A DNA stretch of 64,000 bases, taken from positions 11,134 through 75,133 of the forward strand of contig DDSZ01000033.1 in NCBI GenBank assembly GCA_002344205.1, in the 5' to 3' direction. The notes beneath the pieces were generated by a model that was not told where the DNA came from, ran no database searches, and saw nothing but the letters and a program-made list of their open reading frames with translations. Made by a program: the position numbers and the translations under genes. How positions within the stretch are numbered: the stretch's first letter is position 1; every line of letters starts with the position of its first letter. This DNA is from Opitutaceae bacterium UBA2377. GTDB taxonomy: Bacteria > Verrucomicrobiota > Verrucomicrobiia > Opitutales > Opitutaceae. This document shows, piece by piece, positions 9,188 to 16,590 of the stretch.

Positions 9188-9193
9188 ATTATA
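9188..9193 (-). promoter_or_regulatory. -10 box of tldD-like gene (leaderless)
   Basis: TATAAT on the minus strand with 7 bases between it and the ATG at 9180. Transcription would start at or next to the start codon, leaving no room for a ribosome site. This is seen directly; leaderless use is inference. Confidence 0.6.
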
Positions 9194-9235
9194 CGCGGAT
9201 GCCGCCGGAACCGGCCGCGATAGGAGGCGGGATAG

Positions 9236-9255
9236 CTCCGCGCTATAATGCGGAG
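9236..9255 (+). promoter_or_regulatory. -10 box within a hairpin before pyc
   Basis: TATAAT at 9244-9249, placed 30 bases before the pyc ATG, is flanked by CTCCGC and GCGGAG, a 6-base inverted repeat. A ribosome site AGGAG lies at 9271-9275. The palindrome may be an operator. It belongs to the left (Chloroflexota-like) part of the window. Confidence 0.55.
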
Positions 9256-9279
9256 TGAAGTCGCCTGATTAGGAGCGCT

Positions 9280-12200
9280 ATGTTCAAAAAGGTCCTGATC
9301 GCCAACCGGGGCGAGATCGCCGTCCGCGTCATCCGCGCCTGCAAGGAGCTGGGCATCCGCACGGTCGCCGTCTTCTCGGACGTGGACCGCGGCGCCCTGC
9401 ACGTCCGCTACGCCGACGAGGCCTACCGGCTCGGACCGGCGCCGTCGCGGGAGAGCTACCTGCGCATCGACAAGATCCTGGCCATCGCCCGCCAGGCTGA
9501 AGTGGACGCCATCCACCCCGGCTACGGCTTTCTCAGCGAGAATCCGGATTTCTCGAAGACCTGCGAAAAGGCGGGCATCATCTTCATCGGGCCGGATACG
9601 AAGATTTTGACGATGATGGGCGACAAAACGGCCGCGCGGAATGTCGCTCGCAAATTGAACGTGCCGATCCTCGAAGGCACCGACGAGCCGGTGAGTGATC
9701 GCAAGGAAGCGATCGCAGTGGCGAAGAAAATCGGCTTTCCGCTGATCATCAAGGCGGCCTTCGGTGGCGGTGGTCGCGGCATGCGCATCGTGCGCGAGGC
9801 CAAAGACCTCGAAAAGCTGCTCGATGAGGCGCAAACCGAGGCGGAACGTGCTTTCGGCAATGGCGCGGTGTTTTTGGAAAAATTCGTCGGCAAGGCGAAG
9901 CACATCGAAGTGCAAATTTTGGCCGATAAACACGGCACGGTGCTGCATTTGCATGAGCGCGACTGCTCGGTGCAGCGTCGTCACCAGAAGGTGATCGAGC
10001 AGGCGCCGAGCTATGGCGTGAAGCAGGAGATCATTGACGGTCTTTGCGACGCGGCGGTGAAGCTGGCGGAGGAAGTGAAGTACACGCACGCCGGCACGGT
10101 CGAGTTCCTCGTCGATCACGAGACGGGCGAGTGGTATTTCATTGAGATGAATCCGCGCATCCAGGTGGAGCACACCGTGACGGAGGAGATCACCAGCATC
10201 GACATCGTCCGCTCGCAGATCCTCATCGCGCAGGGCTATCAGATGCACCAGGAGCCGCTCGGCCTGCCGCCGCAGGAGAAGATCGAGAAAAGCGGCTTCG
10301 CCATCCAGTGCCGCATCACCACCGAGGATCCGGAGAATAAGTTCATGCCGGACTACGGGCGCATCCTCACGTATCGCTCGGCGGCCGGTTTCGGTATTCG
10401 TCTCGATGGCGGCATGGGCGATGCCGGCAGCGTGATCACGCCGTTTTATGATTCCTTGCTGGTGAAAGTAACGGCTTCGGGCCGCAGTTTTCCCATCGCG
10501 CTGGGCCGGATGGACCGCGCGTTGCGGGAGTTCCGCATCCGGGGCGTAAAGACCAACATTCCGTTCCTGGAAAACGTCATCGCCCACCCGCTTTTCCGCT
10601 CCGGCCAGGCCACCACCACGCTCATCGACACCTCGCCCGAGCTCTTCGCCTTCAAGCCCCGCCGCGACCGCGCGACGAAACTCCTCAGCTTCCTCGGCAA
10701 CGTCACCGTCAACGGCAATCCGCACGCCAAGGGCTACCGCCCGGCCAAGCCGTTTACCGCCGTGCCGGTGCTCGGCCAGGACGACCGCACCGCGCCTCCG
10801 GCCGGCACGCGCGACCTGCTGCTCAGGCTCGGCGCCAAAAAATTCGCCGAATGGACGCTGAAGCAGAAGCGCCTGCTCATCACCGACACGACCTTCCGCG
10901 ACGCCCACCAGTCGCTCATGGCCACACGCGTCCGCAGCTACGACATGCTGGCGAGCGCCGGCTTCCTGGCCCGCCGCGCGCCGCAGCTCTACTCGCTGGA
11001 GATGTGGGGCGGTGCGACCTTCGACACCGCGATGCGCTTCCTCAACGAGGATCCGTGGGAGCGCCTGCGCGACCTCCGCGCCAAGGTGCCGAACATCTGT
11101 TTCCAGATGCTCCTCCGTGGCGCCAACGCCGTCGGCTACACCAACTACCCCGACGCCGTGGTCGCCGGGTTCGTGAAGCACGCTGCCGCCAGCGGCATGG
11201 ACATCTTCCGCATCTTCGACTCGCTGAACTACCTGCCCAACCTCCGGGTGGCGATGGAGGCCGTGCAGGACACGCACGCCGTTTGCGAGGCCGCCGTCTG
11301 CTACTCCGGTGACATCCTCGACGAACGCCGCGACAAGTTCACGCTGCAGTATTACGTCAAGATGGCGAAGGAGCTGGAGCGCATGGGCGCCCACGTCCTC
11401 GCGATCAAGGACATGGCCGGCCTCTGCCGTCCCCACGCCGCGCACAAGCTCGTGAAGACCCTCAGGGAGGAGGTCGGCCTGCCTGTCCACTTCCACACGC
11501 ACGACACCAGCGGCATCAACGCCGCGTCCGTCCTGCGCGCCGCCGAGGCAGGCGTGGACATCGTGGACCTCGCCACCGCGTCGATGTCGGGCAGCACCGC
11601 GCAGCCCAACCTCAATTCCGTCGTCGCCGCGCTCCAGCACACGCCGCGCGACACTGGGCTCGACCTCGCCGCGCTCGACCAGTTCTCCGACTACTGGGAG
11701 CAGGTGCGCACCTTCTACGCGCCCTTCGATACCGCGCCCAAGACGGGCTCCGCCGAGGTCTATCTCCACGAGATGCCCGGCGGCCAATACACCAACCTCA
11801 AGGAGCAGGCCGCCTCCATGGGCGTCGCCCACCGTTGGCCCGAGATCGCCCGCACCTACGCCGAGGTCAACCAGCTCTTCGGCGACATCATCAAGGTCAC
11901 GCCCTCCTCGAAGGTCGTCGGCGACATGGCGCTCTTCCTCTTCTCGCGCGGCATCAAGCCCGCCGATGTCGTCAACCTCCCGCCCGGCGAGACGCCCTTT
12001 CCCGAGAGCGTGATCGACATGCTGACCGGCGGCCTCGGCTGGCCCGACGGCGGCTGGCCCGTGCCCGTGTGGCGTGCCGTGCTCGGCGAAAAACGCTTCA
12101 AGGAGGCGCAGGCCAAATACAAGGCCGCCCTCGCCGCCGAGAAAAAACGCGCTGCCAAAAAATCCAAAATCGAAAATCATAAATCGAAAATTGCCGACGC

Positions 12201-12783
12201 CATCCTCACCAAACTCCGTGCCGAGTTCGCGGAAAAGCTCCGCCGCGAACCCACCGACGACGAGTTCTACTCGCACCTCATGTATCCCGCGGTCTTCGCC
12301 GACTTCGCGAAGCACCAGCGCGAATACGGCGACGTCAGCGTGTTGCCCACGCCCGCGTTTTTCTACGGCCTCAAGCCCCGTGAGGAAATCTCCGTCGAGA
12401 TCGAGGAGGGCAAGGTGCTCATCATCCGCCTCGTCAGCGTCGGCGAGCCCGACAAGGACGGCCGCCGCCCTGTGACCTACGAGCTCAACGGCATCACCCG
12501 CGAAGTCTTCATCCAGGACAAGAGCGTGGCGGCCTCGGCCAAGTCCCGCCCGAAGGCCGACCTCGCCGATCCGCGGCAGGTCGCCGCGCCCATCCCGGGC
12601 CTCATCGCCGTGCTCTCCGCCTCCGTCGGTGCCAAGGTCGCCAAGGGCGACCGCCTCTTCATGATGGAGGCGATGAAGATGCAGACCTCGGTTTACGCTC
12701 CAGCCGACGGCATCGTCGCCGAACTCCACGCCGCCGTCGGCGACACCGTCGAAGCCAAGGACCTGATCGTAAAATTGCGGTAG
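9280..12783 (+). CDS. pyc: pyruvate carboxylase, chimeric N-terminus
   Basis: 1167 residues: biotin carboxylase (about 1-455, with GGGGRGMR and EMNPRIQVEHTVTEE), carboxyltransferase (about 531-830, starting LLITDTTFRDAHQSL), a linker, and a C-terminal biotinyl domain with EAMKM, where Lys1133 would carry biotin. It makes oxaloacetate from pyruvate, ATP and bicarbonate in the cytoplasm. Residues 1-74 look like an AccC-type biotin carboxylase (ESYLRIDKILAIAR), whereas everything after VDAIHPGYGFLSENPDF is pyruvate carboxylase. Codon use changes at that block and again near 10,522-10,581 (LREFRIRGVKTNIPFLENVI). An AT-rich repeat is carried in frame at 12,160-12,194. The 5' end and promoter therefore probably come from another genome. 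Confidence 0.88.
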   Translation: MFKKVLIANRGEIAVRVIRACKELGIRTVAVFSDVDRGALHVRYADEAYRLGPAPSRESYLRIDKILAIARQAEVDAIHPGYGFLSENPDFSKTCEKAGIIFIGPDTKILTMMGDKTAARNVARKLNVPILEGTDEPVSDRKEAIAVAKKIGFPLIIKAAFGGGGRGMRIVREAKDLEKLLDEAQTEAERAFGNGAVFLEKFVGKAKHIEVQILADKHGTVLHLHERDCSVQRRHQKVIEQAPSYGVKQEIIDGLCDAAVKLAEEVKYTHAGTVEFLVDHETGEWYFIEMNPRIQVEHTVTEEITSIDIVRSQILIAQGYQMHQEPLGLPPQEKIEKSGFAIQCRITTEDPENKFMPDYGRILTYRSAAGFGIRLDGGMGDAGSVITPFYDSLLVKVTASGRSFPIALGRMDRALREFRIRGVKTNIPFLENVIAHPLFRSGQATTTLIDTSPELFAFKPRRDRATKLLSFLGNVTVNGNPHAKGYRPAKPFTAVPVLGQDDRTAPPAGTRDLLLRLGAKKFAEWTLKQKRLLITDTTFRDAHQSLMATRVRSYDMLASAGFLARRAPQLYSLEMWGGATFDTAMRFLNEDPWERLRDLRAKVPNICFQMLLRGANAVGYTNYPDAVVAGFVKHAAASGMDIFRIFDSLNYLPNLRVAMEAVQDTHAVCEAAVCYSGDILDERRDKFTLQYYVKMAKELERMGAHVLAIKDMAGLCRPHAAHKLVKTLREEVGLPVHFHTHDTSGINAASVLRAAEAGVDIVDLATASMSGSTAQPNLNSVVAALQHTPRDTGLDLAALDQFSDYWEQVRTFYAPFDTAPKTGSAEVYLHEMPGGQYTNLKEQAASMGVAHRWPEIARTYAEVNQLFGDIIKVTPSSKVVGDMALFLFSRGIKPADVVNLPPGETPFPESVIDMLTGGLGWPDGGWPVPVWRAVLGEKRFKEAQAKYKAALAAEKKRAAKKSKIENHKSKIADAILTKLRAEFAEKLRREPTDDEFYSHLMYPAVFADFAKHQREYGDVSVLPTPAFFYGLKPREEISVEIEEGKVLIIRLVSVGEPDKDGRRPVTYELNGITREVFIQDKSVAASAKSRPKADLADPRQVAAPIPGLIAVLSASVGAKVAKGDRLFMMEAMKMQTSVYAPADGIVAELHAAVGDTVEAKDLIVKLR
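12160..12194 (+). repeat. AT-rich AAATC micro-repeat inside pyc
   Basis: Words AAATCC, AAAATCGAAAATC and AAATCGAAAAT follow one another in a region otherwise near 65-70% GC. In frame they encode KSKIENHKSKIA in the linker before the biotinyl part, with SKI twice. Such strings are normally intergenic. Confidence 0.7.
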
Positions 12784-12790
12784 GCGTAGC

Positions 12791-13777
12791 CTAATCCGGA
12801 AGAAGCCGCAGCCGGGCCAGGCCCATGGGCCAGAAATTACTGCCGCGGAGTTTGCCGGTGTAGAGCAGGGTGAAGGTGCCGTCGTCCTCGGGGACGAGGC
12901 CGAGCGGGGTGCGGATGTCCTCGGACCATTGGGCCGGGCCGTCAGGCGGTTGCACGGCCAGCGGCTGGCCGCGGCTCCAGTTTTTGCCGTCCTTCGACCA
13001 GGAAATCCCGACGTGCAGGCCGTCGGCCACATAGGTCTCGCCCGGCGCGCAGTTGTCGTAAACCGCCACGAAGACATCGCCGATTTTTGTGACCACGGGA
13101 TTTTCGATGAACACGGGCTCGATCGGCACGGGGTTGCCGGTCGCGCACCGTGTCCACGGTCCCGCGAGCGCCGGGGCCTCCGCGAGGCCGACCGGCCAGT
13201 GGCCCAGCGGCCAGTGCTGGTGGCTGCAATAAAACGACAGCCAGCGGCCGTTGACCTCGAAGGGAAAAAACGAGGCCGTGCCCTGCTGCCCTTCCCACGG
13301 CTGCGACGCAGCGTCCGGTTGCAGCACGATGCCCGCATCTTGATAAGGCCCGCCCAACCCGTCGCGACCCGGCACCTGCGAAATCGCGCGCCAGATCTGG
13401 CCGTGCATGTGCAGGCCTTCGCGCTCGCCCTGACCCGGCCGATAGGCGACGTAGAAAAGATTCCAGCGGTCTTCGCTTTCGTTGAAGACCGGGATGGGCG
13501 TCCACAGCGAGAAACGGTTGTCGCCGGGTGTGAGCGTGCCGGGCGTCTCGAAGAGTGTGCGCACGCGGTGCCAGTTCACCGCGTCCGGACTTGTCCAGTA
13601 GGCGAGCCGCATTTTCACCCAAAACGGGTCGTCCGCCATTTCCGCGGTGAAGAGATGGTAACAGCCGCCTTGCCGGAGCACGCGCCCGCCCTCGAAACCG
13701 TAGCGGTTGCCCGCGAGCCCGGGATGGCGGGGACCGATGACCGGCGCGGCAGGGGAAGAGGTAAGGGTAAAGCGCAT
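12791..13777 (-). CDS. glycosidase-like beta-propeller protein (GH32/43/130 fold)
   Basis: 328 residues from ATG 13777 (MRFTLTSSPAAPVIGP); the open frame extends further upstream, but that part overlaps the preceding gene in another frame. The chain shows five-bladed propeller features of the GH32/43/62/130 group: YHLFTAEMADDP, MRLAYWTSPDAVNW, WNLFYVAYRPG, VFVAVYDNCAPGETY and VGISWSKDGKNW. No signal peptide is visible. Neighbours on the same strand are a sialidase-like propeller and a DUF4350-like protein, so it probably trims or binds oligosaccharides taken up by the cell. Catalytic acids and substrate cannot be set from sequence alone. Confidence 0.7.
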   Translation of the reverse strand: MRFTLTSSPAAPVIGPRHPGLAGNRYGFEGGRVLRQGGCYHLFTAEMADDPFWVKMRLAYWTSPDAVNWHRVRTLFETPGTLTPGDNRFSLWTPIPVFNESEDRWNLFYVAYRPGQGEREGLHMHGQIWRAISQVPGRDGLGGPYQDAGIVLQPDAASQPWEGQQGTASFFPFEVNGRWLSFYCSHQHWPLGHWPVGLAEAPALAGPWTRCATGNPVPIEPVFIENPVVTKIGDVFVAVYDNCAPGETYVADGLHVGISWSKDGKNWSRGQPLAVQPPDGPAQWSEDIRTPLGLVPEDDGTFTLLYTGKLRGSNFWPMGLARLRLLPD

Positions 13778-13823
13778 CGGGCTAAACACGAAGCGATCCG
13801 GCGCACCAAGCACAAGCTTGCGC

Positions 13824-15074
13824 CTACGGGGCGGTAAAATCGACCTGCACGGACCGTCCCAGCGCGGCGCGTTCAACACTCCAGTATCCGGAATCGTAGG
13901 CCACGTAGAACCGGTTTTTTCCCGGCAGCTCCGCGATGGCCAGATTGTGGGTGGTCGGCAGGCCGGAGGTGAGGCGCACGACATGGCTCCAAGTCGCGCC
14001 GTGATCCAAACTGAATGCCAGATAATTGCCGTTCCAAGGGTGTTGTGCGTGCGGCCAGCACAGGCGCGGTGGCACCCGCAGACCAAAGGCGGCCACCAGC
14101 ACGCCGCTACGCAGCTCCAGCAGGTCCGGGTCCACCGCCGCACCGATCATCTCCACGGGGTTGCCCGCGATTGGCGCGCCGTGATGATCCTTTGTGTCGC
14201 GAAACATGTCCGCCCAGAGTTCCGTGCGGTAAACATCCAGCCCGGCGAAAACGCGCGGCACCGGGGCGCTCCAGGTGAGGCCTTCGTCATCCGACAGCGC
14301 TTCGTGCAATTCGCGGCCGGTGCGCATCAGGCAGACCAGCCGCCCGGCCTTCAGTCCGTGCCGCAGGCGCACGAGCGCCGGTTCGTTGAGCCCCTCTGTG
14401 CCGGTGGCGGGATCTGCGGCCACGGTGGAGACCAGGTCCCAGTGGCGGCCACGGTTGCGCGAGCGCAGGAGCATGACGCGCATTTTCTTCATCGTGGGCA
14501 TATAGTCCACCGGCGTGTCGTCGCCCTCCAGCCAGCCGTAGAGCGTGGTCAGAAGATCGCCGTTGGGCAGCTCCAGAATCCGCCGGTGCAGGCGGAGGGC
14601 GGGATGCGGCTGGCCGGCGTCGTCGGTGGAACCGTGGAAACGGGCGTTGGGCAGGTTGAACGTGACCGGCTCCGGGCCGGTCAGCGTCCGCCATCCGTCC
14701 GTTGAATGATAGAGTGTGCCGATGCCCGTGCCGGGCCGCGGTCCGGGCGTCACATAGGTGTCGAGCACGAGCACGCCGCCGGCGCGCAACTCGACCGCGC
14801 CGCCCTCGATGGTGAGCCGGCTGTCATCCGGGGCGTCACAGCGATGGGCCCAGGTGGCACCGCCGTCGTGCGAAATCATGGTCCGCAGAATGAAGGGAAA
14901 AAAAATGCGCTCGGCTGGCGAAGGTCTCCCTGACAACTGCGCCTGCAGCACCAAGGTGCCGTCGTTCAAGCCCAGCAGGAAGGGTTGCAACCCATCGGGG
15001 AGCACCGTGCGGACCTCGCCAAAGGTCAGACGCAACCGGGGGTCGGATACGAGAGCTTCTGGTGCGGGCGGCAT
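13824..15074 (-). CDS. sialidase-like (BNR/Asp-box) protein
   Basis: 416 residues with at least four Asp-box type motifs: SHDGGATW, SRNRGRHW, SDDEGLTW and SLDHGATW, which mark six-bladed sialidase propellers (GH33-like). TEGLNEPALVRL is a further conserved segment of exo-alpha-sialidase-like proteins. No signal peptide is seen. It starts 12 bases after the stop of the DUF4350-like gene and is followed after 46 bases by the GH43-like gene, so the three probably form one transcript. Many bacterial homologues in planctomycetes and verrucomicrobia act on sugars other than sialic acid, so the substrate is left open. Confidence 0.8.
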   Translation of the reverse strand: MPPAPEALVSDPRLRLTFGEVRTVLPDGLQPFLLGLNDGTLVLQAQLSGRPSPAERIFFPFILRTMISHDGGATWAHRCDAPDDSRLTIEGGAVELRAGGVLVLDTYVTPGPRPGTGIGTLYHSTDGWRTLTGPEPVTFNLPNARFHGSTDDAGQPHPALRLHRRILELPNGDLLTTLYGWLEGDDTPVDYMPTMKKMRVMLLRSRNRGRHWDLVSTVAADPATGTEGLNEPALVRLRHGLKAGRLVCLMRTGRELHEALSDDEGLTWSAPVPRVFAGLDVYRTELWADMFRDTKDHHGAPIAGNPVEMIGAAVDPDLLELRSGVLVAAFGLRVPPRLCWPHAQHPWNGNYLAFSLDHGATWSHVVRLTSGLPTTHNLAIAELPGKNRFYVAYDSGYWSVERAALGRSVQVDFTAP

Positions 15075-15086
15075 GCAAGACGGCCG

Positions 15087-16421
15087 TTACCCGGCCGCGG
15101 TCGGCGCGACCACGAAATTCCGGCTCCCAAGCAGAATATCGAAACCGTAGTGCGGGTTCCGGGCGTTGCGGATATATGCGATCTGACCTTGCTTCATGAC
15201 GTAGTGGTGCAACGAGCCGTCGGCGTGGGTGCCGGCCATGATCTGGACGACGGTGCTCACCCGCGCCAGTTCCCCGATCAGGCCGAAAGCCGCGGGGTCC
15301 GCGCCGATGTCCGCCCAGCCGGGGCGTTCGCTTACGTGGTTGCCTGAGATCAGGTAGTCCGTCCCCGAGGCGGACCGCTTCTCCGTCACATGCAATTCCA
15401 GCCCGAACGACACCGCGGGAAATCCGTCGCTCATGTTCACATGGGGGAATCCCGCCCACACCGAAAGCTGTCCGGCGGCGGCGGCGGGTGTCACCGGCAG
15501 GTGCGCATCTGCTTCGGCAGGGGAACAAAACTCCGGCCGGCCTTCATGGGTCAGGTGTCGGTAATGGTGATCAACGGCGAATTTTGCCGCCGGTCGCAAC
15601 GCCTTGAACATATCCTCGGAAATTCCTTGGGCCGAGGTCGCGCAACTCAGGTGGCCGAACTCAAGGCGTTCGAAGCCCTTGGCGGGGCCGGAAGCCCAGG
15701 CGGGGGCCATGTCCGAAAAAAGCTTCCGCAGAAACGCCGCATTCTCGAAACCGGGAAAATGATACAGGCCATTGCTGGCGAGACCGGCGTCGCCCACGAC
15801 GGCCAGCTTGCCCGCACCCACTGGCAGCACGAAGCCGAACACGTCTTTGCCGAAGGAGAGAAGCGGCTGCGCGCCCACGGGCAGCCTTGCGCCGAACACC
15901 CGGCCACCCTGCCCGTAGCCGACGGTAAAAGGACCGCCACTGGCCGGCAGGATGCGGTTCTCATCCGACATGTGGTTGTGATCCCACTGCAAACCCAGGC
16001 GCTCGAAAAGCGGGGCGATCCGCTCCAAATCAAAGTTCTCCTCCCAAAAATCGCTGCGGGAGAGGAAGGAGTTGACGACAAGGATGGCACTGCCGCCCCT
16101 GCGCAAAAAACCGTGCAGAGCTTCAAGGTCGGGCGCGTCCAGCCGGTGGGGCGTCGCGCCCCCATACATCGGGTAATCGGGATTGAGCAGGACCAAAATA
16201 TCCGCCTCCGCCAAGGACGCTTCGCTCAGGGGTGCGAGGGACAGCTTGCAGTCGCCCGTCGGCAGCAAATCGCTCAGCAGCATTGCACATCCATTGGGGT
16301 GATAGACATCAAACGGGGAGTAGCGGCCCACATTCGTCCGGTATCCACCAGTGCTGATGTTCCGGCTCAGGCGGTGGCCCGGAGCCGCGTGAAAAAAGCC
16401 GTCGAAAAGGATTCGCTGCAT
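15087..16421 (-). CDS. DUF4350/ThuA-like protein of unknown function
   Basis: 444 residues, no signal peptide. The N-terminal half resembles glutamine-amidotransferase-like DUF4350 domains: ILFDGFFHAAPGHRLSR, EADILVLLNPDYPMY, and LEALHGFLRRGGSAILVVNS, where a flexible chamber proteins' catalytic Cys would be expected but is not seen. The C-terminal half (about 250-444) is not recognised. It is the first gene of a minus-strand group with two glycosidase-like propellers, so a part in sugar breakdown is plausible. An enzyme reaction cannot be assigned. Confidence 0.55.
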   Translation of the reverse strand: MQRILFDGFFHAAPGHRLSRNISTGGYRTNVGRYSPFDVYHPNGCAMLLSDLLPTGDCKLSLAPLSEASLAEADILVLLNPDYPMYGGATPHRLDAPDLEALHGFLRRGGSAILVVNSFLSRSDFWEENFDLERIAPLFERLGLQWDHNHMSDENRILPASGGPFTVGYGQGGRVFGARLPVGAQPLLSFGKDVFGFVLPVGAGKLAVVGDAGLASNGLYHFPGFENAAFLRKLFSDMAPAWASGPAKGFERLEFGHLSCATSAQGISEDMFKALRPAAKFAVDHHYRHLTHEGRPEFCSPAEADAHLPVTPAAAAGQLSVWAGFPHVNMSDGFPAVSFGLELHVTEKRSASGTDYLISGNHVSERPGWADIGADPAAFGLIGELARVSTVVQIMAGTHADGSLHHYVMKQGQIAYIRNARNPHYGFDILLGSRNFVVAPTAAG

Positions 16422-16590
16422 GAAAATGGCGAGCGGGACGAGGGGGTGATCCAGTTACTGGTCTCGAATAGGCGGAGTGGAGGCAACCGCAAAGCGGAAG
16501 GCGCGCACCAGAGCCGACCACGCGCGAAACAGTAGAGCCCAAAATCAGCCCCGCTAGACAATCGGCGGACCCTGACTTTGGGCAGCTACC

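Noticed and set aside
1..9500. Left part as a genomic island acquired by an Opitutaceae genome
   Set aside because: No integrase, tRNA or direct repeat at the boundary, and the boundary lies inside a conserved gene block; an assembly join explains it better, though transfer is not excluded.
9181..13338. Very long minus-strand open frame reaching from tldD back across pyc (1873 codons in all)
   Set aside because: Only the part from 9,180 down is TldD; the rest is the antisense of pyc, with low-complexity, Arg/His/Val-rich sequence and no domain.
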